From the NCBI GenBank assembly GCA_000750105.3, contig JPHH03000099.1, forward strand, positions 1-64,000: DNA of 64,000 nucleotides. The letters run 5' to 3'. Positions 53,491 to 64,000 of this stretch are shown one piece after another (the stretch's first letter is position 1; each line of letters starts with the position of its first letter). The DNA comes from Tolypocladium sp. Sup5 PDA-1 (lineage: Eukaryota > Ascomycota > Sordariomycetes > Hypocreales > Ophiocordycipitaceae). Both the position numbers and the translations under genes were made by a program. A model generated the notes under the pieces. That model was not told where the DNA came from, made no database searches, and was given only the letters and a program-made list of their open reading frames with translations.

Positions 53491-54849
53491 GCCGTTGTTG
53501 AAGCAGAGCCGATTGCTCTACTACTCATTAGTCTTCCTACTTTGCAAGTGTCCATTGCTGGATGTACTTGCTCAGACATTTTTCAGTTTTGTCATCTTGT
53601 GGAGGTTAGTCCTTCAGCAGTGCTGGTATCTGGGGAGTTCGTCAATAGTTGGACAAATGGACGGCGGACAAATGCGGCCGACGTTTGACGGACCCAAGTA
53701 TGGCTGAGTCTAGTCCTCTATGAACGAATATCTTTGTCCTCAATTTGCCTACAGGTGGGTTATCATGTTTGTGCGCAATACATCGCCCGATTTGCCTCCG
53801 TTGGAACTGTCCTTGGACGTCCAAGTCCCGGCCAAAGCATGGGCAGATTGTCGCCAAACGGTCAGCAGCTCAAGCTGTTGCCTGAAGGTGTGCTCGGGCT
53901 ACCATACTGTGCCGAACTTTGAGGCGACATTCTGTCTCGAAATGGCTTTCATGAGTTACCCAATAGTGTCCAAGTGTCCGAGTGTCTGAGTGCAGGACAT
54001 GGGCGCGATGTGGCTGTAGGTCGCTACTGCCATTGCCATACCGGTCCGTTGTGAGTCCAATGTTTCGCGAACAAAGCTGTTTGTTCGCAAACAGACTTCA
54101 GCTTCAACCCGGCCCATTCTCGCCAAACAGGCTCTCTCATGATTGTTGCGTACCATGCACCCTCATGGTTAATAGGTGATCCGGATTATGCTCGGTCGCT
54201 TCTGAAATAACACTCCATTTGCCTTTCGGCAGCCGGAAACACTCGTCATCATAGCCGTGCATTATTCACCATGTAAAATCGTGACAGACACCATCGAGCA
54301 GCGCTATTATCCACACTTACGAGGCTGATTCAGGCTGCAAACGCCAGAGACTCTCAGGTGGAACCATGTATCCCTAATCGTAGCTACTGGAGGTGCGCCT
54401 CCTGTTGACTGGGCGCGAAGCGACGAATCCTCGCTCGTCATCGGCTTCGTTTCCGTCGTCTGCGGAGCGCTTTGGTGCGCGCGTGTTCTCCAGAAGAAGG
54501 CGGCTCATAAGCGGTTTGATACCCAGAGAGTCTTCATCCGAGACAGGAGTAGGATCCGATCTGGAAGAAGTGAATACGTCGTGGATAGCGTCGTAGCGAG
54601 AGGTCTTTGCGGCAGTCAGCGCGGCACAGCGCGAGATGCGTCTTTGGCTCTTCCAAAGCCGTTGCGTATGTCAGAATGGCCAGGCCAGAAATACCGTCTT
54701 CAAGCGATCGCAGGAGCCATCCGGACGGTGTCAATGGCAGTGGCCGAGGCCGAGGCAAGCCTCCAACCGATACAATAACTACACGCCCGAACGGCAGCCA
54801 AGCTGTGAATCAACATCTGCACACTCCCGGTGCACCCACTTGCGACACT
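53491..54849. other. No recognisable gene
   Basis: Unsupported frames; possibly 5' remains of the LINE-like relic that follows. Confidence 0.3.
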
Positions 54850-55290
54850 GAAGGTAAAAGCGAGTCGACGATTCGTCTCGCCAAGGCAGAAGGTGGCCCA
54901 GGCGCAAGCAGAAACGGCAACCGACCGTATGGAGGTCACCAACGCTCATACAATACCGCCCTGGGAAGAGGGAATAAAGGTGTCGTGCGACGCGGACGGG
55001 CTGAGGCGGCCAGCAAAGCGGAAGGACTTCTGATAGCGACCTGCTCATCGCGGAGAGGTGGCACAGTGGACATGGGAGGCAGTATACGAGATACGGCGAT
55101 GAGCAACGCAGGTGAAATAATGGCTAGCTACTTCGTCACCCTCGGGCCGAGAGAGGAGGAGAATCCGTACACGGCCGAACTTCGAACTGGAAGGATGCCG
55201 AATCCAGTCACAACAAATAACTTGGCAAGGCAGAGCGGGTGCTTATGTCCCAAGGGCTGTCAGCCGCAGCGACGAGATTCATGACGCCAT
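54850..55290 (+). pseudogene. LINE-type RNase H relic (uncertain)
   Basis: The C-terminal part of the frame reads GGSIRDTAMSNAGEIMASYF, VTLGPREEENPYTAEL and LARQSGCLCPKGC. The pattern GxxxD ... SYxVTLGPREExNPYTAELA is that of the RNase H region in fungal LINE-like (Tad-type) retrotransposons. The rest of the element is not recognisable and the frame ends at 55284. Confidence 0.45.
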
Positions 55291-55501
55291 CATAAGATGG
55301 AGCAATCCACCAGCGTGCTATTAGTCCGAGTTCGTCTCGTAGGAGGATAGATTCAGTGGAAATGAAGCAGGGAGGACGTAGCGTTTATAATATGGGATCC
55401 GACCCCCTCTGCTCATCCCAGAACTTGTGCTCAGACTCATTCGTTCATACATTCGCCATCCTCCGGTTGAACAGTTCTCGACTACAAATCTTTCAGTCAA
55501 C

Positions 55502-57646
55502 ATGTCATTTCCATTCCATCTCTTATGCAAACTTCTCAGTGAGCTCGAAAGAAACCACACGAGGTCTTTCAGTATCCAGAAGATCAAGGACCTCGATGTG
55601 CGCAGTCTTGTTGGCTGGTTCGACAAGCACGATGAAGCCATCCCACGTCTAGGGCCAGAAGCCGTGGCATTCTTGTCATGCCTCTTTCCCGAACGCAGAC
55701 CAGACCGGGTTTTCGGCTTGTCAAAAAGACAGCTCGAAGGGATTGTCCAACGGGCACAATGTCTTGGATCATCCCGCATGAAGGAGCTACGGAGATGGCA
55801 AACCAGGAACGGCCCGGACTTCGCAACCTGTGTTGAGCGCGTGATGGCTATAACAGAATGCGAACCAAGGATGGGTCCGAAAGTGACTCTGCAAGAACTT
55901 GACGATGTCCTCGATCGGATTGCAGCCTTATCACCGTTCTCGTCCGCTGATCTGCGAGAAGAAATTGAGGGGAAACATTGTCAATCCAGCAGCTCGGGTG
56001 ATCTGCTTTCCAGTGTATTCCGAAGACTGAACAGCTCTGAGGCTATATGGCTGGTTCGCATGCTATCGAAAAACTACAATCCGGCCTGTATCCCGGAACG
56101 GTTGGCGATGAGCAGATTTCATCCTTTGTTGTGCAATCTCCTCCGCTTTCAGAATTCAATCCCAGTTGCGGTAAGTCTCCTATGGGGACATAACATCCGG
56201 AATACACCCATCCAGGCCGTGGGAAATACCTGGGATGAACTGAGGGAACTCCTACAGCCGCAGGTTGGAGTCATGATTGAGCGGCCAGCTTATGAGAAAG
56301 CAAGGAGCATCAGGCATTGCTGCCACTTAGCTAGCTCAAGGCGAATGAGCATAGAGCAGAAATACGATGGAGAATATTGCCAAATCCATATCGACCTCAG
56401 CAAATCCGGAGCATGCATCAAGATATTCTCAAAGAATGGGAGGGACTCTACCCTCGACCGCATTGGCCTTCATCGCGCGATAGGAGACAGCCTCGAACTT
56501 GGCACGACAGACTGCAGGATCAAGAAACAATGCATACTGGAGGGCGAGCTGCTGGTATGGAACGACGACAGTGGGAGAATCGAGCCCTTTCACAAAATCC
56601 GCAAACACGTCAGACGATCAGGACGGTTCCTTGGAGCGGCCAAAGACTCCCCCATCGATGCGAATGAACATCTCATGATCATGTTCTACGACCTTCTCTT
56701 ACTGGATGACACGGTCTGCGCTAGAGAAAGCCATGATAAGCGGCGACAACTACTACAGTCTCTGGTTCGCGTTCTCCCAGGTCATGCCGATGTCGGATCC
56801 CGCGAAGTGGTTACCTTCTCCTCGCTTAATGCTGCTGAACGGCTCACTAAAGTGTTTGCACAAGCCATTACACAACGGTGGGAGGGTCTGGTGCTGAAGG
56901 GCTGCAATGACCCTTACTTTACCTCCGATGGCAGCAAGTCATCCATCAAGTTCAAGAAAGACTACATCCCAGGTCTCGGTGACTCTGCCGACTTCCCCAT
57001 CGTCAGCGGAAGCTACAGCGCGGAAGAAGAGCAAGAGATTGGAGTTGGCAAGCTCTGGTGGACGTCATTTTATATCGGATGCTTGGACAATAAAGATCAG
57101 GTCTGCCGCTTTAATGCTAAGCCAAGATTTCGCATCGTCGACATCGTCGACAGACATGCCATCTCGAAAAACAATATGGTATATCTCAATCGACATGGAT
57201 ACTTCACGCAAATACCCTTCGCTGAGTCCACGCCAGATTTCGATGTGGTCTTGGAGCCCGACCGCGGACTGCGCCTAAAGGCGTTATTTAAACATCCGTT
57301 TATAGCAGAACTCGTGGGAGCTGGCTTCGACAAACCCGCAAATGCTCGGTACTATACTCTACGGTTTCCACGAGTGTTGAAGATCCATGACGATCGCTCG
57401 TTCACTACTACTACTACCTTCGACGAACTGCAGGACATGGCTCAAAAATGCTTAGAGATACCAGACAATTGCGAAGGGGAAGAGAAAACCTGGCTAAGAA
57501 GATTGCAAGGTCACAGGCACTGGCTTGGGAGATCAAGGTTATCTCCCAGCGTCGATCCGGTTTCTGTGGTGGATATTCGTGCTGCTAGCCTAGGTGAGCG
57601 ACAGCAGGAAAACGGGGGAAGAGCGATTGAGCTCCTACAGGACTAG
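55502..57646 (+). CDS. ATP-dependent DNA ligase domain protein
   Basis: The first ATG is 55502 (MSFPFHLLCKLLSELERNHT); the longer frame starts at a GTG. If unspliced the product is 714 aa. The N-terminal half is helical (DNA-binding-domain-like, TLQELDDVLDRIAALSPFS). The adenylation domain contains motif I EQKYDGEY with the nucleotidyl-accepting Lys near residue 287, motif III LEGELLVW, motif IV WEGLVLKG and motif V IKFKKDY. An OB-like region follows (KLWWTSFYIGCLDNK). The family resembles eukaryotic LIG4-like ligases that seal nicks after forming an enzyme-AMP intermediate; no BRCT domain is present, so this is a short variant. Two spliceable segments lie inside: 56170-56214 (GTAAGT ... CAG, 45 nt, in frame) and GTGAGC ... 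CAG near the 3' end (57592-57639), which would change the C-terminus. No lesions. Confidence 0.82.
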   Translation: MSFPFHLLCKLLSELERNHTRSFSIQKIKDLDVRSLVGWFDKHDEAIPRLGPEAVAFLSCLFPERRPDRVFGLSKRQLEGIVQRAQCLGSSRMKELRRWQTRNGPDFATCVERVMAITECEPRMGPKVTLQELDDVLDRIAALSPFSSADLREEIEGKHCQSSSSGDLLSSVFRRLNSSEAIWLVRMLSKNYNPACIPERLAMSRFHPLLCNLLRFQNSIPVAVSLLWGHNIRNTPIQAVGNTWDELRELLQPQVGVMIERPAYEKARSIRHCCHLASSRRMSIEQKYDGEYCQIHIDLSKSGACIKIFSKNGRDSTLDRIGLHRAIGDSLELGTTDCRIKKQCILEGELLVWNDDSGRIEPFHKIRKHVRRSGRFLGAAKDSPIDANEHLMIMFYDLLLLDDTVCARESHDKRRQLLQSLVRVLPGHADVGSREVVTFSSLNAAERLTKVFAQAITQRWEGLVLKGCNDPYFTSDGSKSSIKFKKDYIPGLGDSADFPIVSGSYSAEEEQEIGVGKLWWTSFYIGCLDNKDQVCRFNAKPRFRIVDIVDRHAISKNNMVYLNRHGYFTQIPFAESTPDFDVVLEPDRGLRLKALFKHPFIAELVGAGFDKPANARYYTLRFPRVLKIHDDRSFTTTTTFDELQDMAQKCLEIPDNCEGEEKTWLRRLQGHRHWLGRSRLSPSVDPVSVVDIRAASLGERQQENGGRAIELLQD

Positions 57647-58177
57647 AAAATTGTGTAGCCATATTGAAGACTTAAGCAATGGGTGGGTGATCACCAAGAT
57701 TCGGCGTTTCGCAAGGAACGAAAGCACTATGGCTGCCTTATCTTCCTGCTCATGCTTCAGGTGGAGGGATAGAAATGCGAAAACGGTCAACGCCGTTGAT
57801 TTGGGGAGTGGCTATCTGACCACCCTTGCCCGCCAAACCCGCCTGAGACTGCCGATCTTGTGTCTTCTGCCTATTCGTAAGGCTATTCACAGACCCGCTA
57901 CCATTGCTGCCTTGGAAAACCTTATCAGCAGGACATCTCCAAGTTTTCGAGATTGGGCGGCTGCCAAACACGAAGCTGCTGAAGATAGCCCTATCAGTCT
58001 GGCCGTGTATTCGGATAATCTGGCACCTGTGGCCGTGTGGCGCGGTTTAGTGATACAGCGCGTTGTCTGGGGGTGCTTGTGACAGCCATGCGCTAGAATA
58101 GGTTTGCAGCATGAGAAAATCGCTATGAGACAGGTGTGGTCACCCTCGGCGGAATTGGCAACGGGTTCTGGCTCGTC
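57647..58177. other. No supported gene
   Basis: The plus frame to 58082 is open but unrecognised and overlaps the 3' end of the ligase gene. Confidence 0.3.
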
Positions 58178-58910
58178 ATGGCAAGCAAATATTCGAGATA
58201 CCGAAAGGTGGTGCGCTGTGCTGTTATTGTAACAGCCCTCGTACTCTTGGCTCTTGCGGTGGCGTGCATTTATTACAGGGCGACTATGGATTCATTCGAG
58301 TCGAGATGGACCACGAAGTGGTCACGGATGCGTATAGAATCATGCTGGGAGTTGCGTCAATGGCACAAGTGACACAGGCATCTATTATGGTGTATGCCTA
58401 TGAAGCCGCTAATCATTCTCGAAAGGTGAGAGCCTCCTGCATTCTCGTCAACTTTCGTACTAATAAGATCGCATAATCTATTCGCCTATACTTGGTAGCC
58501 ACTATTGCGGCCTTCATTCGCGCGACTTCGCTAGTTGTTTACGTCTTTGTCGTGCTGCTTCCAACCCAGATTACGATGTCTCGTATTACTGGACTTGCTT
58601 CAGCCCTATACTTTACTCGTGGGCACAGTTTGTTTCTTTGACTCTACTTTTCGAGACTGGACGACGAAAAGGCAATGGTCTATGGACCAACCAGCAGCCA
58701 TCGACGATGGACATGGGAGAGAATGGTCTGCCGATGTCATCAAGTCCGGAATACAAGGAATCTTCGGAATACGATCGCCTACAATCAGCGCAGCAACTAG
58801 ACAGCAGCCCTATCTCAGAGCTGAACTTGACGGAGATGAGTGAGCTCGACGCGGGCCCAGTATTCCCTGCTGCGAGTAGAAGGCCGGGTGAACGGCGAAA
58901 ATCTGTATAA
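58178..58910 (+). pseudogene. Multi-helix fungal membrane protein, broken
   Basis: The ATG at 58178 begins MASKYSRYRKVVRCAVIVTA followed by a membrane helix (LVLLALAVACIYYR). A frame change gives YGFIRVEMDHEVVTDAYRIM with YAYEAANHSRK. A GTGAGA ... TACTAAT ... GGTAG intron-like gap follows, then ATIAAFIRATSLVVYVFVVL, then, in another frame, DYDVSYYWTCFSPILYSWAQ and the hydrophilic tail FETGRRKGNGLWTNQQP ending at 58910. The layout suggests a fungal integral membrane protein with a cytoplasmic tail. I could not join the exons in phase at two places, so either frameshifts are present or my splice choices are wrong. No function assigned. Confidence 0.45.
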
Positions 58911-59116
58911 AATCAGGGAATAATTGTGGACGGAGGAAGGAGGAGGGGGGCGCGTACTAGCTACGCGGACGACCAATACGATTCAATTATTTGGAACACA
59001 AATCAACAGTGAACGGATGTCTGAAATTTTCTATGTAAAACTACAAGGTAGCGAATGAACTGTCGAAGGAGAGGTGCTTCACATGTCTACAAGCAGACCC
59101 GGCACCTTCCTGATCT

Positions 59117-61090
59117 CTACTGAGGACCAGTAATATCGCACGCGATCTTCTCTGCCAGTGCATCTGAACGTTTGTTAGTGGACAGCATTCACAGATAAGT
59201 GGCGAGGTGCTATTGAGAACTTACAAACTGAAGACATAGGGTGTCCGGGCAGGAGAACTGGGAAAATAGAAGCGTCGACAACACGGAGACCGGAGACGCC
59301 GTATACTCTGCCCTTGGTATCCACGACGGCCATCTTGTTGTCTGGCATACCCATGGAGCAAGTGGAGGCAGCATGGAAAATGGTCTGGAAACTCTTCTTG
59401 ATGATCTGCTCGATCTGTGCATCGGTTGATACTTCGAGGCCGGGGAACGCCTCCTTGTCGTCGACAAGGAAGGGCTTGATCGCTGGGGTCTTCCAGAACG
59501 CACGGATACGCTTGTAAGCAGCAACGGCGACCTCGACATCGACTCGGTCGGCAAAGAAGTTGGGGTTGATGACGGGGTGCACGGCGTTGTCAGCCGAGGT
59601 GATGGTGATGTTGCCGCGCGAGCGAGGCATGCACAGTGCGGCGCCCATGGTGGCATAGTTGTAACCGTCATTGGGGTCAGAGCCAGAGGTGTTCTGGTAA
59701 CCAAGATAGGCGCTGATGGCGAGAAGCTCAATCTCGGGCCAGTCGGCAGGGTACTGGTCGAGGGTGCGTCGAGTCTCGTTGGACAGAGTGCTGCGCAGGG
59801 GCTCGGGGAACTTCTCCCAGGCGACGACATCGTTGGAGGGGTTGGTAAACATACCAGCAGCATGCTCCTGGTACTGGCGAGTGGCATTAGCGAAGAAGTC
59901 GGCATTCAGGAGAGCCGAGGTGGTCAGTCCCTTGACGCGGTAAGACGGGCCAAAGTACAGATGATCCTGCATACCCTGTCCCACACCTGGACGGTCGGCG
60001 ACGACGGGAATGTTGAGGCCCTTCAGAGTTGCGGTAGGGCCGACACCAGAAACCATGAGAAGCTGAGGCGAGGCAAAGGTACCGGCGGAGACGATGACCT
60101 CCTTGGTAGCGGTGAGATGGTAGCGGGCGCCGAGGGTGTCGACGATGACGCCGTTGGCCTTCTTGCCCGAGGTAAAGGTGATCTTCTTGGCCTGGGTCAT
60201 CGGGTACACGGTGTAGTTGGGCAGCTCCAGACCCTTCCGCAAGAAAGAAGTCTCGGACGAGTCGCGAGTCTGGGTCTTGGCGTCGATGGTGGACATGACG
60301 TAGGACTGGCCGAGGAGCGAACCGCTGGCGAGACCGGAAATGACCTTCAGGCCCATGGCTTCAAGACCCTTGGTAGCCCACGACGCGAACTGATGAGCGT
60401 AGGTGGAATAAGTCACTGACAGCGGGCCCGTGCAGTTGCCCATGACAGAGACGTCGTAGGAGGGGGTCGAGTTGGTATAGCGAAGCGCATTGTTGGGAGG
60501 CGTGAAGCAGATGCCCTTGTTGAAGAAGGGCAGCAGCTTGTCAAAGGTGTAGCTGTCGTCTCCGACCAGATCTGCCCAGGCCTGGTACGAGCCCTTGGAG
60601 CCGCGCTGGTAGATCATGTAGTTCCTCGCCGAGGAACCGCCAAGACATTTGCCGCGTGCATAATGCAGCTGGACGTCGTATGCATTCTGTATGGCCGGTT
60701 AGACACGTGCTGCTGTAAACGGGTGTTGACTTGTATAGAGGTCCGTACCTTTTGCGGGCTGGTTATGTAACCCCAGTCGACCTGAGGCTGCCAGTCATCC
60801 TTGGCCTTTGAGATGTAATAGTGGTCAAGGAATGGCACCTGGCTGCGGTTTCCGTTACCAATCTCGTAAAACGAGCCGGCTTCAACAACAGCGACGCGAC
60901 CACCCTGCTGTTCAGCAAGACGGGTCGCGAGGGTCAGGCCGGCGTTTCCGCCGCCAACGACAATATATTCAAAAGTGGCATTGTCTCCGGGAATTCCAAA
61001 AGAGGATCCCAAGGGACGAATGGCCGTAGCTAGGGTCGCAAACCCAGCCAAAAGGGCACAGGTGGCTGATGACTTGAAATTAGAACGCAT
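59117..61090 (-). CDS. Secreted GMC-family FAD oxidoreductase
   Basis: Three exons (61090-60749, 60686-59225, 59163-59117) with 62- and 61-nt introns give 616 aa. A signal peptide is clear (MRSNFKSSATCALLAGFATL). The FAD-binding loop VVGGGNAGLTLATRLAE follows at residues 44-60, then the N-terminal signature GKCLGGSSARNYMIYQRGS and the second signature (AGTFASPQLLMVSGVGP). Near the C-terminus are FHAASTCSMG (catalytic His, about 551) and LLPGHPMSS (second His, about 595). The last exon completes SSVYALAEKIACDIT, so the frame ending at 59175 is intron read-through. Many Asn-x-Ser/Thr sites fit extracellular export. Relatives include aryl-alcohol, glucose and choline oxidases/dehydrogenases; the substrate is not deducible. 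Intact. It lies about 1 kb from the Baeyer-Villiger gene on the same strand, but with its own promoter. Confidence 0.92.
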
Positions 61091-62062
61091 TTTGAAAAAA
61101 GGCGATGGAGTCGGTCACTTTGGTCAATTGACCTCACGAACAGCCACTGGCGACCCTTTATACTCCGTAGTCAACCCCCTTAGTTCGGCTATTTCGCAAT
61201 TGGAAAATGAAATCATATTGAGTACGGAGTACACCGAGTAGAGCGGCAGAGCTGAGCTACGAGGTGGGTAATGGCGCTTCAGTATGGCCTTTTTGCTAGT
61301 ACGGCAACGCCTAATATTAGACAAGCCCATTTACCAGGCGAATGCGACAAGCATTCCCCGAAAATGCAAGGAACAATAGCGCAATAATGCGGCGAGTGTA
61401 TTCCAGCCGCAAACCGGTTCTCAGCTTGGGCGTATTATGCGACGGAGAGAGCGGATGACGGCTAACGTTCCCGGTGGCAGACACGAGGGCATCTCGCCCC
61501 GCCATTCCCCAACTAAACCCCAATGCATAGTGCAATGAACGCCTCGGAAGCATATGCGAACAAAAGGAAACAATTTCTCCATACTCGTACAGGCGCCATC
61601 GTTCATACACCCCCCCTGCGCTGTTTTTGCCGACCCTGCATTTAGCCTGCAACGCCACTGGGCGTCGGCTCGTTGTCAGCCTCTCGCCCCCACGGCGTTC
61701 TCGCCTTTCCCCCTTTCTAGGCACCCTCTGCGCGCCGTGAAGCCACTGTGGAGTCGGTACGTGGAATTGAAACCCCGAGTATCGAGGCTCAGCGAGATTG
61801 TCATCTTTGGACGGCTTGTCAGTACGCTGCGCTGCATTGCATTGCGCCCTCTATGCTACACTGGGCTTGTACGAGTATACACTTGAGGCGACGATGCTGG
61901 CGAATCTTGCTCCTTGTGTGGGAATATAACTAAAAATATTTTTAACTCAGGTAGTTGTATAGCACAAGGCGATCTGCACATTTACTGTAAAGGATCTGGC
62001 TAGCACTGTACTCTGCATCCTAGGAGCTTGGGTCAAAAACAAGCAGTAATTCACAAGACTCT
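61091..62062. other. Intergenic between the two oxidative genes
   Basis: Promoter of the GMC gene and 3' side of the Baeyer-Villiger gene. The short frames here are unsupported. Confidence 0.45.
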
Positions 62063-63909
62063 TCAGATCGTCAAGAGATTCCTCAACAATGCCTCCTGCC
62101 GATACAAAACCGACGCCAAAACTGCAACACCTGCTGAAACGACGAACCAACTTCCCACCCCGAACGACTTCTCTGCCAATGACTGAGTGAATGGTTGCGA
62201 TTTTGAGAACTCAAAGTCGTCCCAGGCAACAAATATACTTCTGAGCCAGTACCTGTACTGGAAGTCAGGATACATGGTTGTATTTCTCTTGGACTGCTCA
62301 TCGAGGGCCCAAGAAGTGCATCCGGAAGACCAAACCAGCTCCTTTGCCCTTTCTTGAATGTTGTCAATGTCGGCCTGTTCAGCACTCGGCTTCACCTTTA
62401 CAATGTCGGCCTTCTGCCCAATCACTGGCAGGATAGACCTCTGGGCCTTGAGCGCGTTCAAGATGGGCTTAATAACAAGCAGGGTGAAGTTGATCTGGCA
62501 CTCGGTAATGTATGACACAGAACCGTGGCCGCTGGCAGTATTGGGTCCCATTATGATGAAGTAATTGGGGAATTCGGAGAGGCTGGTGCCGAAGTAGGCG
62601 GAAGGTGCTCCTTCGCTGAATTTGTTCCACTAGTGACCAACTTGTTAGCAGCATTCGCCTGTCATCCTAAAGAAGAGTACACTTACATGTTCCGCAACGC
62701 TGACGCCCCCTTCTCCATACAAGTTGAGGGTGAGCAGCGGCTTCTGAACCTGAAATCCATTGGCCATGACAATGGCGTCTGCATTGACAACCCTGCCCGA
62801 CTTTGTGCGCACACCATCCTCAACAATCTCCTGGATGGGGTCATCGTACACCAGCTCGACGTTGTCACGGTTCAGAGACTCCAGATAATCAGAGTCCATG
62901 ACTCGGCGCTTGCAGCCGACTTCCGTCGTGGGAATGAGGAAGTCGTGGTATTTCTCAGGGGACACTCTTCGAATGTAAGCGCCGTGATAATCTGCGTACA
63001 TCTTGCGAATGGCCGCGCCGGCAACGGTAGGGAAGCTATTGAAGTCTACCTCGGCGTAGTAATTGTGCATGGCACGGTAGGCTCGCATGGCGAAAGGAAC
63101 CCATCGCATGGTGAACTTGAAAACACTCGAGTATTCCGGGTTTGGACGCTCGAATACCCATTGCGCCTGGCGAGCAAACTGGGTGACTTTCTGCGCGGCT
63201 CCGTCACCTTCGGTCAAGGCCGGGACAGCCTGGCTTGCACTGCATCCATTGCCTTTGTATTGTTAGATGATAAGAACGTGAATTGGCAGCTCGAAGAACA
63301 CATGCCAATTATGACCACCTCTTTGCCTTTCCAATCAAATGAGTGGTCCCATCGCGCCGTGTGAAACAACCGGCCCTGGAACGACGAGGCGCCCTTGATG
63401 TCGCATTCATTCGGCACTGAGAGGACTCCGACGGCGGAAACAAGAATCTTGCATCGGCGCTGATACTTCTCCGAAGTTTTCAAGTCCTTGACATTGACCA
63501 GCCACGTGCCGGAAAACTCTTCCCAATGGGCCGATTCCACAATGGAGTTGAATCGCGTATGCTTCTCAATGTTGTACTTGGCCGCAACACTTTTGAAGTA
63601 CGCAAGAATCTCTGGCTGCAGCGGATATTTCCGAGACCAATTTGGATTCATACAGAACGAATAGGAGTAGTAATGCGCAACCACCTACAAAAGATTAGCA
63701 CTCATTCCCCGCGATTCCGACGTTTTTGAAAGGAGCCTTACATCGACTCCACAGCCGGGATACGAATTCACCCACCACGTTCCTCCAAGATGCTCTGCCT
63801 TTTCAAAGATTTCGAAATTTCTGTGTCCGTATTTTCGCACGAGTTGGACAGCGAGGCCAAGGCCGGACATGCCCGCCCCGATGATGAGGACATCTGTGTC
63901 CAGTTCCAT
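62063..63909 (-). CDS. Baeyer-Villiger-type FAD/NADPH monooxygenase
   Basis: Four exons (63909-63742, 63684-63306, 63252-62687, 62629-62063) give 559 aa with every phase matched. Features are the FAD loop LIIGAGMSGLGLAVQL (residues 8-23), LGGTWWVNSYPGCGVD, the Baeyer-Villiger fingerprint FQGRLFHTARWD (about 157-168), the NADPH loop VVIIGNGCSASQ interrupted by intron 2, and IMGPNTASGHGSVSY near the end. A hydrophobic C-terminal segment (WFVVSAGVAVLASVLY) could anchor the protein to a membrane. Intron 2 (63253-63305) begins with GC rather than GT (ATTG|GCATGT, branch CTAAC, acceptor AAAG); without it the conserved GNGCSASQ block cannot be formed. The enzyme inserts oxygen next to a ketone to give an ester or lactone, in catabolism or secondary metabolism. 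Substrate unknown. Intact. Confidence 0.9.
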
Positions 63910-64000
63910 GTTGTCGCGCGCTGATACGTATGCTGTGCAAACTGAAAAAAAGTGCTGGAGCTCGGCAGAAAGTGACCCTCCTTATATTGCGTCCAGAATT

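Noticed and set aside
54607..55284. 225-codon frame as an intact gene
   Set aside because: Only its C-terminal third is recognisable (RNase H-like) and the upstream part is not LINE-like in the same frame, so it was listed as a relic.
59577..60419. Plus-strand 280-codon open frame opposite the GMC gene
   Set aside because: It is the antisense of a strongly coding, high-GC exon; the minus strand carries the conserved FAD and His motifs.
1..64000. CRISPR arrays, bacterial operons, riboswitches or replication origins
   Set aside because: None seen; gene structure and introns show nuclear fungal DNA, where most of these are not expected.

Overview
The window looks like a filamentous ascomycete nuclear genome, most likely Sordariomycetes/Hypocreales (inferred). 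The grounds are intron-rich genes with 45-85 nt introns (GTAAGT-like donors, CTAAC/CTGAC branch sites), fungal-specific families (FAD monooxygenase, GMC oxidoreductase, Baeyer-Villiger monooxygenase, C6-type regulator, LaeA-like methyltransferase, DUF7587, DUF3638-type protein) and hAT transposons. It reads as an accessory, repeat-rich region. About ten genes look intact, at least as many are broken, and long stretches hold nothing recognisable.

Layout. 1-8 kb: a partial unknown frame, an intact FAD-dependent monooxygenase (2019-4114, minus), then three abutting gene relics (4877-7441). 8-10 kb: an ASH1-type histone H3K36 methyltransferase with one in-frame stop. 10-19 kb: mostly degenerate DNA with two copies of a dispersed repeat. 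19-22 kb: an intact hypothetical gene and a LaeA-like methyltransferase pseudogene. 22.4-40.5 kb: two full-length 2,582-bp hAT transposons in opposite orientation, their 739-aa transposases identical. They bracket a 12.9-kb segment carrying a P-loop/HAD/UPRT fusion gene, a C2H2 zinc-finger gene, a small conserved gene, a SET-domain gene and a DUF7587 pseudogene. 40.5-55 kb: degenerate DNA, two more copies of the dispersed repeat, a Na+/K+-type P-ATPase pseudogene with three lesions, a PAN-domain secreted protein gene, and hAT and LINE relics. 55-64 kb: an ATP-dependent DNA ligase gene, a broken membrane-protein gene, and two intact oxidative genes on the minus strand (secreted GMC oxidoreductase, Baeyer-Villiger monooxygenase).

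The most interesting observation is at the hAT pair. Neither copy is flanked by matching 8-bp target-site duplications, but the flanks match when exchanged between copies. The outer left flank of copy 1 pairs with the inner flank of copy 2 (7/8), and the inner flank of copy 1 pairs with the outer flank of copy 2 (8/8). This is what inversion of the 12.9-kb segment by recombination between the two elements would leave. Computationally reversing the inversion rejoins, in frame, a secreted-protein gene whose signal-peptide half lies at 22318-22442 and whose remainder lies at 37372-37908 on the other strand. The main alternative is an assembly orientation error across identical inverted repeats.
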